A stretch of 26,059 bases of DNA. Source: a virus. Shown in pieces: positions 15,031 through 22,609 of the stretch (positions are counted from its first letter, which is position 1; every line of letters starts with the position of its first letter). The translations under genes and the position numbers were made by a program. The notes beneath the pieces were generated by a model. That model saw only the letters and a list, made by a program, of their open reading frames with translations. It was not told the origin of the DNA and did no database searches. Location: IMG/VR virus record IMGVR_UViG_3300011114_000026, positions 1 to 26,059 of that record, one strand, 5' to 3'.

Positions 15031-16937
15031 GACACAATTCATCACTAGCATTGCTAGACATTCCCGATCTTCCTATTGATGCTTTTCGCCATGTAGGAGA
15101 TCGTAAGATTAAGCCTCAAGGTGCTGTAAATTTTGTTACAGATACTGTTAAATCAGTTGCTGATATTGGCATTCAAACAATAAAACCTGTTGTTAAAGCT
15201 GTTGATGACGTTGCTGTAGGTATAGATAAATTTGTTAATGACGAAATTCCCGGCGGTTGGGTAACTGTAGCAGCAGTAGCTGGTGGTACTGCATTGGCTT
15301 CTGGCGCATTAACTGGTGCAGCAGGAGCAGCAGGAGCAACAGAGGCTGGTGTTATAGGGGCTGGCCCTGTTGTAACGGGATATGCTGGAACTACCCCTGT
15401 AACAATGGCAAATGCTGGTGGTTTACTAAGTGGTACAGCGGGTGCAGTGGGTAATGCTGGCTTGCTTACAGGTGCAACTGCACTTGCTGGTGGAGGTGCA
15501 TCACCAGCCGCAGCCGCAGCACTTTCTAGTCAAGTAGCTACCTCTGGATTGATTCCAAGTGTTGTGCAATCAGTTGCTGACTTTACTGGTTTATCACCTA
15601 CCATAGTTGGACAACTTGGTGTTGCTGGTGTTCAGTCATTGATAAGTGGTTACTCTGCAAGTCAAATTGCAGACCAACAAAAACAAGCAGCGCAAACAGC
15701 GGCAGATGCACAAGTTCGTGCGGCTCAGATTGCTGCTGATGCGGCTAAATTCAGACCAGTTGGCGTGACTACAAGATTTGGTCAGTCAAACTTTCAAACT
15801 GATGCACAAGGTAATGTGATTGGTGCTGGATATGCAGCAAGTCCTGAGATTCAAGGTTATCAAAACAGATTATCTGCTCTTGCAAACACAGGATTGACTC
15901 AAGCAGAACAAGCACAAGCCGCTTATGCACCGTTACAAGCAGGGGCGCAAAGTCTATTTGGTCTTGGTCAAAACTATCTTGGCAGTAATTTAGGCCAACC
16001 TTTGACAGACATGAGTAAAACATACATGGCTTCTCAAGCTGGTCAACCTTTGACTAGCATGGGTCAAACATATATGAATTCTCAAGTAGGTCAACCACTT
16101 ACTAATCTTGGCTTGGGTTATTTAAAACAAACGCCAGAAGAAGTAGCGGCAGATTACATTGCCAAACAACAAGCATTGCTTGCACCTACTCAAGAAAATC
16201 AACTTGCATTGCTACAAAACAAACTGCAACAGCAAGGTAGAGGTGGTTTGTCTGTAGCTCAGGGTGGTAATTTGGGTGCTACAACACCTGAAATGCAAGC
16301 CTACTACAACGCTTTGGCTCAAAGTAACTTGCAATTGTCTGCTAATGCTAATTTGGCTGGTCAACAACAGGCTCAATTTGGGGCTGGATTGTATGGTCAA
16401 GGGGTTGGCTTAACTCAAGCTCAACAATTGGCTGGTGCTGGCTTGTATGGTCAGGGAACTGCTTTGACTCAGGCTCAACAACTTGCTGGTGCTAATTTGT
16501 ATGGACAAGGTGTCAATCTGACTCAGCAAGGTCAGCAATTTGGCGGTGGTTTGATGTCACAAGGTGCAAACTTGCAGAATGCCTATTACACTGGTCAGAC
16601 AGGTGCTTATGCCCCATTTGCCACTGCAATGGATACAACTACAGGCTTAGAAAACCTTGCACAACAGCCTATGACGCTTGGCACTCAAATTGGTGCAAAG
16701 ACTACGGCAAGCACTGCACAGGCGGGTAATTTGTTGTCGCAGGGAATTACTGGTGCGGCACAGACAATGTACCCAAGCAATGCGTTTAGCCCAAGTGGTA
16801 ATGTTTTATCTGGATTGTCTCAATCTCCTGTAGTAACAGGCGCATTGAACAACCTATTTGGCGTACAACCTCAACAGCAAACTTTTACGACTCAACAGGT
16901 AATGAACTTGTTGGGTGGTAGAGGATTTACGGCGTAA
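15027..16937 (+). CDS. Putative internal virion / DNA-ejection protein with repeats
   Basis: A 636-residue protein rich in Ala, Gly, Gln and Leu. After an N-terminal part (RHVGDRKIKPQGAVNFVTDTV) comes a long Gly/Ala hydrophobic stretch at about residues 72-175, which could span or perturb a membrane. A Gln/Ala coiled coil follows (DQQKQAAQTAADAQVRAAQIA, interrupted by few bulky residues). Two repeat arrays are present: about residues 320-367 (three GQPLT-x-M units, ~16 residues each) and 452-515 (three LYGQG-LTQAQQLAGA units, 18 residues each). This composition is that of P22 gp7/gp20-type or podovirus internal virion proteins, which leave the head with DNA and form a channel across the envelope. 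The assignment is by composition and position. Confidence 0.72.
   Translation: MRHNSSLALLDIPDLPIDAFRHVGDRKIKPQGAVNFVTDTVKSVADIGIQTIKPVVKAVDDVAVGIDKFVNDEIPGGWVTVAAVAGGTALASGALTGAAGAAGATEAGVIGAGPVVTGYAGTTPVTMANAGGLLSGTAGAVGNAGLLTGATALAGGGASPAAAAALSSQVATSGLIPSVVQSVADFTGLSPTIVGQLGVAGVQSLISGYSASQIADQQKQAAQTAADAQVRAAQIAADAAKFRPVGVTTRFGQSNFQTDAQGNVIGAGYAASPEIQGYQNRLSALANTGLTQAEQAQAAYAPLQAGAQSLFGLGQNYLGSNLGQPLTDMSKTYMASQAGQPLTSMGQTYMNSQVGQPLTNLGLGYLKQTPEEVAADYIAKQQALLAPTQENQLALLQNKLQQQGRGGLSVAQGGNLGATTPEMQAYYNALAQSNLQLSANANLAGQQQAQFGAGLYGQGVGLTQAQQLAGAGLYGQGTALTQAQQLAGANLYGQGVNLTQQGQQFGGGLMSQGANLQNAYYTGQTGAYAPFATAMDTTTGLENLAQQPMTLGTQIGAKTTASTAQAGNLLSQGITGAAQTMYPSNAFSPSGNVLSGLSQSPVVTGALNNLFGVQPQQQTFTTQQVMNLLGGRGFTA
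15985..16130 (+). repeat. Three tandem ~16-residue repeats (GQPLT units)
   Basis: The translated units read GQPLTDMSKTYMASQA, GQPLTSMGQTYMNSQV and GQPLTNLGLGYLKQ. The first two DNA copies match closely over about 48 nt and the third decays towards its end. The repeats lie inside the putative ejection-protein gene. Confidence 0.8.
16380..16560 (+). repeat. Three tandem ~18-residue repeats (LYGQG-LTQAQQLAGA units)
   Basis: The units read GLYGQGVGLTQAQQLAGA, GLYGQGTALTQAQQLAGA and NLYGQGVNLTQQGQQFGG, each about 54 nt. The first two are nearly identical in protein and differ mostly at third codon positions. A fourth decayed unit (GLMSQGANLQNA) follows. Confidence 0.8.
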
Positions 16938-16947
16938 AGGAAAAATC

Positions 16948-18444
16948 ATGGCACGTTTTGTAAATCCATATCCTGATGTTGTCCCTGTAGAAACAGTATC
17001 AACATACGATGTTCCCGATAGAGGCGCATTAGATACTAGTGTTCCTGCGGTTGATAATTTTGTTCCATATACTTCATCACCAGAATTCTTGGCAATGATT
17101 CAAGCTAATGCCGATCAGATGGCTGCTGGCGGAACTCCACAAACGCAACTACAAAGTTTATCAGGAGGAATGAAAACTTCTGAGCCTAATTTTAATGTAT
17201 CTGGTTTGTTTTCACCTGAGTTGAGCAATCTACAGGCTCGTTTGTACCAACAAAAGCAAAATGAAGCAATGCAAGACAGGTTTACGCAGTTTGCTCAGTT
17301 GACCCCATTGCAACAGGCAAGTGTTGGATTCCAACAAGCTGGATACCAGTTAGGTCAAGGTGTTGGCGGTGCTTTGGGTGGTAAAGACCCACAGTTGCAA
17401 CTAATATCTCAACGTAATGCGTTAATGGCTCAACTTGATCAAAATAATCCTGAAACATTTTTTGCGGCATCTAGAGCTGCATATAAATTAGGTGATACTA
17501 ACTTTGCTACTCAAATTGCTGATGCAGCACAGAAATTACAAGTCAGCGCAGCTACTGTAAGAAAAACAACAGCCGAAGCTCAAAAATTTGAATTATCAAA
17601 TAAACAAGAAGAAAATTTAAGAGCAGAATTATCTAAATTACCACCAACAGCAACTGAAGCAGATATATTAGCAATTGTTGCAAAATTTGGTTCTCCAGAT
17701 AAAGTTTTAGCTGTTCTACAGTCATCTGCTGATAAAGAAGCTCAAAGAATTGCTAGAGCAGATCAAGCTCGTAAAGATAATGACGCAAAACTTGAAAGAT
17801 TACAAGAAAGACTTAATGCTGAAGCTATTGCAGCAAAAGAACGTGGTGCTAATGCTCAAACATTAGAGCAAATGAGAATCAATGCAAGAAAAGAAATTGA
17901 ACAAGCAAGAAATGAGTTTAAGCAATCTCAATTAGCAAATAAACCAATGCCTATAGGTTTAATAAAAGATGAAAACAAAGATTTAGAACTTATTGATAAT
18001 TTGGATGCTCAAATTACAACTCTTTCTCCCGTAATAGAGAATTTGAAAATTGATCCAAATACAAAGAAAGCTCCTTTAGAACTTGGATTTCTAAACAATC
18101 GTAAGTATGAAGCAGCTAATGCAACAGGTATGTCTACTCCAGAAAGTAGAGCATATGCAAATTTGGAACGTGCTGTTCAAGCCGCAACAAACTTAAAAGT
18201 AAGTGCAGAAAAAGGTGTTCAAACAGATAAGGATGTATTGCGTTTTGCAAATGAGTTTATTGCTGCTTATGGTAAAAATGATACTCAAACAACATTTGAG
18301 GCATTGGATAATTTTGTCAAAGCAACAAAAATAGCACAAGAAAAAGCAAAAATAAGAATCAATCATAGAAGAAAAGCGGCAAAAATAGAACCATATTTTG
18401 AAGACATTTCTTCTGATGAGGATTTGTTAAACAAATACAAATAA
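16948..18444 (+). CDS. Putative internal virion protein, coiled-coil
   Basis: A 498-residue protein. An in-frame ATG at 16915 lies inside the preceding gene; the ATG at 16948 is preferred because it follows AAAGGAAAAATC with good ribosome-site spacing and starts 10 nt after the previous stop. The N-terminus is extended (MARFVNPYPDVVPVETVS), a Gln-rich region and a Gly segment (YQLGQGVGGALGGKDPQ) follow, and then a long Ala/Glu/Lys/Gln coiled coil covers about residues 180-345. The C-terminus is again helical and charged. It lies between two other likely ejection proteins. No enzymatic motif (for example lytic transglycosylase) was seen. From about 17500 the base composition is more A+T-rich than in the capsid region. 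Confidence 0.7.
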   Translation: MARFVNPYPDVVPVETVSTYDVPDRGALDTSVPAVDNFVPYTSSPEFLAMIQANADQMAAGGTPQTQLQSLSGGMKTSEPNFNVSGLFSPELSNLQARLYQQKQNEAMQDRFTQFAQLTPLQQASVGFQQAGYQLGQGVGGALGGKDPQLQLISQRNALMAQLDQNNPETFFAASRAAYKLGDTNFATQIADAAQKLQVSAATVRKTTAEAQKFELSNKQEENLRAELSKLPPTATEADILAIVAKFGSPDKVLAVLQSSADKEAQRIARADQARKDNDAKLERLQERLNAEAIAAKERGANAQTLEQMRINARKEIEQARNEFKQSQLANKPMPIGLIKDENKDLELIDNLDAQITTLSPVIENLKIDPNTKKAPLELGFLNNRKYEAANATGMSTPESRAYANLERAVQAATNLKVSAEKGVQTDKDVLRFANEFIAAYGKNDTQTTFEALDNFVKATKIAQEKAKIRINHRRKAAKIEPYFEDISSDEDLLNKYK

Positions 18445-18454
18445 CGAGGTATTT

Positions 18455-20716
18455 ATGGCAGCGACTTATGAAGAAGTAATGCAAGCTCTGCGTAAAGCTG
18501 ATGCTGAAGGTAATCAAGAAGATGCTCGTAGACTGGCAAAGATTGCTCGCTCTATAAAAGAATCAAGTGCATCTAATGTTAGTCAAGCAAGTTCCTCTAA
18601 CATTCCGCAAAATAAAATTGTTGAAACAGAATCTCCTAGTTTTCTAAATCAAATGTTTGGCTTAGGTTCTCCAACATATAGTTTACTAAGAGGAGCAGTA
18701 ATTCAACCAGCATTAGGTGTAAATGAATTATTAGCAAAAACTGGTTTGTTTGGTCAAGACATTAAACAAGGAGCATCTGCTCTTGTTAGACAAGAACAAG
18801 CTGCTTATGAAAAAGGCAGAGCAGCCGTTGGTCGAGAGGGGATAGATGTTCCTGAAATAACAGGAGCAATATTTTCTCCAGTTAACAAATTAGTGCCATC
18901 TAGTACTGGTGGTTTAATTGAAAGAGGCATAACTGCAGCAGGTGGTGGAGCAATTCAAGGAGGATTGAGTCCTAGTGGCAAAGAAGATGGTTCTTATGTC
19001 TCAGATAAATTGTTTAACATGGGATTAGGTGCTGTGATTGGTGGAGTTATTCCTCCAACAATAAAAACTTTATCTTATATAAAAGATCAGTTAATCAACT
19101 TGCCTATTACGGCTGCAAATAAAGAAACTGCGGCACGAAGATACATTGAATCTTTAGTTGGAGATGAAAAAAAACAGGTAATTTCTGCTTTAAGAAATGC
19201 TGGTGAAATTGTTTCTGGCAGTAAACCAACAACTGCTGAAGCACTAGTAGGTACTCCAACAGCAATAGGACTTGTAAAAGAACAGCAAAGACTTGCAAGC
19301 CAAGTTCGTACACAACCGCAATTTGCACAAAGAGGGCAAGCACAAGCGGCGGCTCGTAAACAAGAGTTAGTAAGTCAATTTGGCACTGAGGCAGACTTAG
19401 CGGCAGCAGAGGCAGCAAGAACAGCAGAGACTGCTCCATTACGTCAAACAGCACTTGAGCAAGCAAATGTCTATGGTCAGGTTGTTCCTGCATTAGAGTC
19501 TGACATAGCAGCAAGACAAGCTGCTGTAGTGCAGAATCTTCAAGCGCAAGGCAAAACAGCTACAGAAGAAGCACAAGCATTGCTCCGATCAAATACTGGA
19601 ATGGGAGGCGGTCAAATATCGCAAATTGCAGGGATGCCAATGAAGTTTCCAGATAGATACATGGGAAATTACAACCTTGCTAAGAGCCTATCTACTGCCA
19701 CTCAAGAATTTGCAGACCCTATTGCACAAAGGAAAGCAGAACTTGCGTTTAAAAAGTTGCAATTGCAAAGTGTTTCAGACGAGGGTTTCTATCCTCTTAC
19801 TATTCAGCCAATCATTGGGAAAATAGACGATAGTCTTAGTCGTGTTGGAGATAGGTCAAATACATTGCTTGTTAATTCACTTCAAGGATTACGCACAAAA
19901 TTAGCAAATCTTGCTGATGAAAATGGCATTATTAATAGCGTTGATTTATACAATGTGCGTAAAGAAATTGGCAGTGATATCAAGTCTTTTTTGACACAAA
20001 GAAATGAACCATTTGGAGCGCAAGCTACCAATGTAGAAACATCTATTAAAAAGATTCTTGATAAATCCATTAATGATGCGTCTGGAACTCAAATTTGGTC
20101 TGATTATTTATCAAAATTTGCTGACCATAGTAAGAAAATTAATCAAATGAAAGTTGGTCAAGAACTGATTGACAAATTAAGTTTGAATTTGACTGATGTT
20201 GAAAAAGCTGGAAAATTTGCTTCAGCCGTTGACAACTCAGCCACTTTGATTAAAAGAACTACTGGTGTTCAGAGATATGAAAAGCTATCTGACTTCCTTA
20301 CGCCCGAACAAATTAAATCTGTTGAAAGTGTTCGTGCTGATTTAGCAAGATCACAAAAAGCAATTGAGATGGGTAGAAGCGTTAAATCAATAGGAGAAGA
20401 GGCATTTGCTGGTGGTGAAAAAGTCCCAGGAATGATTAGCAGTAAGATAACAATTCTCAAATCTGTTTTAGATACATTGAAAACAGGAAGTCAAAAGCAA
20501 TTAGATTCAAAAATGACTGAGCTTATGCTTGACCCGCAAAAATTGGCAGACTTCTTAGAGGTTATGCCAAAGAAACAATCTTCATTGATTACAAGTTCTT
20601 TGATGGCAAAGATGAGTCCTGAAATGCAACAAACATTTCGAGAATTTGTATCTGCCTCTACGCCAACACAAACTCAACTTACCCGTGGAACTATTTCTCA
20701 AATCACAAGAAATTAA
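18455..20716 (+). CDS. Putative internal virion / ejection protein, large
   Basis: A 753-residue protein. Residues 1-34 (YEEVMQALRKADAEGNQEDA then RRLAKIARSI) match the short helical module often found at the N-terminus of phage internal virion proteins. Residues ~65-215 are rich in Gly, Ala and hydrophobic residues (SLLRGAVIQPALGVNELLAKTG; LGAVIGGVIPPTIKTL), suggesting membrane interaction. SKPTTAEALVGTPTAIGLVKEQ is a block seen in similar phage proteins. The rest is mainly Ala/Gln/Lys helices. No catalytic residues were recognised. With the two preceding genes it probably forms the ejectosome that passes DNA through the Gram-negative envelope (inference). Confidence 0.72.
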   Translation: MAATYEEVMQALRKADAEGNQEDARRLAKIARSIKESSASNVSQASSSNIPQNKIVETESPSFLNQMFGLGSPTYSLLRGAVIQPALGVNELLAKTGLFGQDIKQGASALVRQEQAAYEKGRAAVGREGIDVPEITGAIFSPVNKLVPSSTGGLIERGITAAGGGAIQGGLSPSGKEDGSYVSDKLFNMGLGAVIGGVIPPTIKTLSYIKDQLINLPITAANKETAARRYIESLVGDEKKQVISALRNAGEIVSGSKPTTAEALVGTPTAIGLVKEQQRLASQVRTQPQFAQRGQAQAAARKQELVSQFGTEADLAAAEAARTAETAPLRQTALEQANVYGQVVPALESDIAARQAAVVQNLQAQGKTATEEAQALLRSNTGMGGGQISQIAGMPMKFPDRYMGNYNLAKSLSTATQEFADPIAQRKAELAFKKLQLQSVSDEGFYPLTIQPIIGKIDDSLSRVGDRSNTLLVNSLQGLRTKLANLADENGIINSVDLYNVRKEIGSDIKSFLTQRNEPFGAQATNVETSIKKILDKSINDASGTQIWSDYLSKFADHSKKINQMKVGQELIDKLSLNLTDVEKAGKFASAVDNSATLIKRTTGVQRYEKLSDFLTPEQIKSVESVRADLARSQKAIEMGRSVKSIGEEAFAGGEKVPGMISSKITILKSVLDTLKTGSQKQLDSKMTELMLDPQKLADFLEVMPKKQSSLITSSLMAKMSPEMQQTFREFVSASTPTQTQLTRGTISQITRN

Positions 20717-20725
20717 GGACACAAA

Positions 20726-21433
20726 ATTGATCCGATCAGCCTACTCTTTGCCGCCAATGCTTGCGTTGCCGCCATCAAAGAGGGTTGTGAGCTTTACAAA
20801 CAGGCAAAGACTTCCTTTATGGAGGTCAAGTCTACTGTTGACGAAGCAGTCAAGATTGGAAAAGAAGTACAAGGCTTTTGGGGAAAACTCTCCAAAATGT
20901 TTGGTGGTAAGCCAGCAACAGTTGCCACCACCTCCACGCCCAAGTCTGTGGCGAAAAAGAAAGAGAAATTCGTTGCCGTTGACGAAACTCAAGTCAAGGT
21001 CAATATTGTCAAACAACTCACTGAATTTTTCCGTCTTCAAGAGCAACTCGCTGCTCACATAAGGGAGGAAGAAGAAAAGTCCAGAAGCGTTTACGATCCT
21101 GACCAAAACCACATGGAAGCCGCCTTAAATAGGGTTATGGCTCAACAGCAGATGGCTGAGTTGGTAGTTCAGATTCGTGAATGTATGGTGTACCAATCGC
21201 CTCCAGAAATGGGTGCGCTGTACTCTGAAGTGTTTGAAATGAGGGAAGTCATTCAACAGGAGCAAGAACAAGCCAGATTGAAGCAGGAAGCAAAAGAGAG
21301 GTACAAAGAATGGCAACGGCAGGAGGCAAAAAGAAATCTGCAAGCCAAGTCAGCGTATCTAGTAGTAACAGGAATATTCCTCCTGTATATATGGATGTGG
21401 CTCGTGTTCGTAAGCCAGTGGAGGAAGATATAG
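20726..21433 (+). CDS. Amphipathic membrane protein, apparent ATT start
   Basis: From the first in-frame ATG (20819) the product has 204 residues. The same frame continues upstream to a stop at 20714, and the extra codons read IDPISLLFAANACVAAIKEG then CELYKQAKTSF, a natural N-terminus for this protein type. No ATG, GTG or TTG exists in that stretch in this frame. An ATT at 20726 lies 6 nt after AAGGA (20715-20719), and no similar ribosome site precedes 20819. The likely product is 235 residues. It has an amphipathic N-terminus, charged helices in the middle (FRLQEQLAAHIREEEEKS; a Glu/Gln/Lys coiled coil near 160-200) and a C-terminal transmembrane helix (AYLVVTGIFLLYIWMWLVFV). The function is unknown. 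The last 124 nt overlap the next gene in another frame. Confidence 0.75.
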   Translation: MDPISLLFAANACVAAIKEGCELYKQAKTSFMEVKSTVDEAVKIGKEVQGFWGKLSKMFGGKPATVATTSTPKSVAKKKEKFVAVDETQVKVNIVKQLTEFFRLQEQLAAHIREEEEKSRSVYDPDQNHMEAALNRVMAQQQMAELVVQIRECMVYQSPPEMGALYSEVFEMREVIQQEQEQARLKQEAKERYKEWQRQEAKRNLQAKSAYLVVTGIFLLYIWMWLVFVSQWRKI

Positions 21434-21597
21434 TGGGTTGGATTGCTGCTTGTATTCTGATTGCCTTGTTACTGCCGATCATGGGGTTTCTTTACCTTGA
21501 TATTCTTGAGACAAAGCATGAGGCTAAGGCTCAGGTTGAAAAGGTAGAGAAGTTGAGACAGAAAGTTGAGCAACAGCAAAGGGAGAAAGATAAATGA
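21310..21597 (+). CDS. Single-pass membrane protein overlapping the previous gene
   Basis: A 95-residue protein in a different frame from the preceding gene. It has a polar, Lys/Ser-rich N-terminus (MATAGGKKKSASQVS, then NIPPVYMDVARVRKPVEED), one transmembrane helix (IVGWIAACILIALLLPIMGFLYL) and a C-terminal coiled coil (AKAQVEKVEKLRQKVEQQQ). The ATG at 21310 is preceded by GAGAGG with 8-nt spacing; an internal ATG at 21391 has no such site. The N-in topology with a long C-terminal coiled coil resembles an inner-membrane spanin or holin-associated protein, but a separate Rz/Rz1 pair is present, so the role is open. The stop overlaps an ATG at 21594 (see the insertion entry). Confidence 0.72.
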   Translation: MATAGGKKKSASQVSVSSSNRNIPPVYMDVARVRKPVEEDIVGWIAACILIALLLPIMGFLYLDILETKHEAKAQVEKVEKLRQKVEQQQREKDK

Positions 21598-22106
21598 AAG
21601 TTTAATAATGAGAAAAAACAGATTTTGCACATTCTTCATATTTCATACTTGCTTCTAGTGCAGTATCAAATACTCCCAAATGAATTGTTTTGTAATTATG
21701 TTGAATCTGTGCCACAAATTTGTTTAATCTTTTATTAAAAGTCACTCCTTTATAACCTGTTGAATTATTTTTTTGCTTTCCTCTGTGCTCATTGTTTTGT
21801 TTTGTTGTAACTTCTCTAAGATTGGAAAAGTGGTTGTTTGATTTGTTACCATCAATGTGATCTAAAAAAAGTTTTGGAAATGAACCTGTTTCAAAAAACC
21901 AAACAAGATGATGGGCTGGATATTTCCTCCCGTATGCTTGTATATATCTGTATCCTTTTGGAGTCAATGCGCCAGCTATTGATCCAACTTTTATTTTTGG
22001 TCGTTTCTTTTTTTGCAAAATATTTCCAGTTATTTGATCGTAAAAAAATAACTCGTGGAATATTGAAGATGAATTTTTCATGTGATTATTATGGAGGGTA
22101 TAGAGT
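21598..22106. mobile_element. Putative homing-endonuclease insertion in the lysis cassette
   Basis: About 509 nt carrying one reverse-oriented HNH gene interrupts an otherwise tightly overlapping + strand gene chain. On the left, the stop of the 21310 gene overlaps an ATG (21594-21596) in the usual ATGA manner, but that frame ends after three codons (M-K-V-stop). On the right, the lipoprotein gene starts ATG-AAG with a ribosome site (GGAGG, 22092-22097) lying inside the inserted DNA. The segment is A+T-rich compared with its flanks. The precise ends are inferred. Confidence 0.6.
21602..22081 (-). CDS. HNH homing-type endonuclease with C-terminal AP2-like domain
   Basis: A 159-residue protein. 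The frame is open further upstream, but the start at 22081 is chosen because this length aligns residue for residue with the second HNH protein (24244-24750): DHIDGNK lies at residues 74-80 in both and the G-x-KGV block at 109-113 in both. The catalytic region reads AHHLVWFFETG, DHIDGNKSNNHFSNLREVT; the histidine pair, DH and Asn are the expected HNH metal and catalytic residues. The C-terminus (STGYKGVTFNKRLNKFVAQI then HLGVFDTALEASMKYE) is an AP2-like DNA-binding domain. Such enzymes cut unoccupied alleles and spread their own genes. It is the only - strand gene within the late region and may be expressed separately. No strong ribosome site was seen. Confidence 0.88.
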   Translation of the reverse strand: MKNSSSIFHELFFYDQITGNILQKKKRPKIKVGSIAGALTPKGYRYIQAYGRKYPAHHLVWFFETGSFPKLFLDHIDGNKSNNHFSNLREVTTKQNNEHRGKQKNNSTGYKGVTFNKRLNKFVAQIQHNYKTIHLGVFDTALEASMKYEECAKSVFSHY

Positions 22107-22289
22107 ATGAAGTCAAGACTTTTAATATGTGTTTTATTTTTAATTTCTTTATCTGCTTGTGAGGATAGATTTAGATATAAATGCCAAGACCCTAAGAATT
22201 GGCAGAATGAAGAATGCAAACCGCCAATCTGTACCGCTACAGGTACTTGTCCTGACCAACTTGTTAAACCCGAACAGGAGAAAAAGTGA
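22107..22289 (+). CDS. Small cysteine-rich lipoprotein
   Basis: A 60-residue protein with a lipoprotein signal: MKSRLLICVLFLISLSAC, lipobox LSAC with lipidated Cys18. The mature part is short and rich in Cys (Cys18, then YKCQDP, EECKPPICTATGTC), suggesting disulphide bonds in the periplasm. The ribosome site is GGAGG about 10 nt upstream. It opens the lysis cassette and overlaps the holin-like gene (TGATG). It may be an accessory lysis or superinfection-exclusion lipoprotein; the function is not known to me. Confidence 0.8.
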   Translation: MKSRLLICVLFLISLSACEDRFRYKCQDPKNWQNEECKPPICTATGTCPDQLVKPEQEKK

Positions 22290-22609
22290 TGCCAACAATC
22301 GTAATGAACAAAAATACTCGCATGACTTCTGACGAAATTGAAGTCAGAATTTGGGCAATCGTAATCTTTTCCTTGACCCTGATTCTTCTTGGATCGGTAG
22401 CAATGTTCCTTTACAGCGTCAGCTTTGTAACTCAGCCAATGTCAGGCATGGCAGCAATTGACAAGATTTACACGCAGCAAATCAACACAATTATGGTGTT
22501 CATTACTGGTGTTCTTGGTGGTGTTGCTGGTCGTTCTGGTGTCAAAGCAATAGCTACTGCGACATCAAAGGCTGAAGTTGTTGACAATGATGAGCCGCCT
22601 AAGCCATGA
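22289..22609 (+). CDS. Holin-like membrane protein
   Basis: A 106-residue protein with two predicted transmembrane segments: IWAIVIFSLTLILLGSVAMF (about residues 24-43) and TIMVFITGVLGGVAGRSGVK (about 68-87), with a charged, Pro-ending C-terminus. A GTG at 22286 would add one codon, but the ATG at 22289 overlaps the preceding stop as TGATG and lies 8 nt after AGGAG. Two-helix topology, size and a place just before Rz and the endolysin fit a class II holin, which opens the inner membrane at lysis. The stop overlaps the Rz start (ATGA). Confidence 0.78.
   Translation: MPTIVMNKNTRMTSDEIEVRIWAIVIFSLTLILLGSVAMFLYSVSFVTQPMSGMAAIDKIYTQQINTIMVFITGVLGGVAGRSGVKAIATATSKAEVVDNDEPPKP

Noticed and set aside
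20646-21062. + strand open frame across the end of the 18455 gene and the start of the 20726 gene
   Set aside because: It would overlap two better-supported genes. Its product is a Ser/Leu/Lys/Arg-rich sequence with no motif; the TTG at 20727 in this frame was also considered and rejected in favour of the ATT frame.
21838-22110. + strand open frame opposite the HNH gene, hydrophobic middle
   Set aside because: It is fully antisense to a protein with clear HNH and AP2 motifs, and it has no ribosome site.
22082-22219. N-terminal extension of the HNH gene on the - strand
   Set aside because: It would run over the lipoprotein gene, adds no conserved residues, and breaks the gap-free alignment with the second HNH protein.
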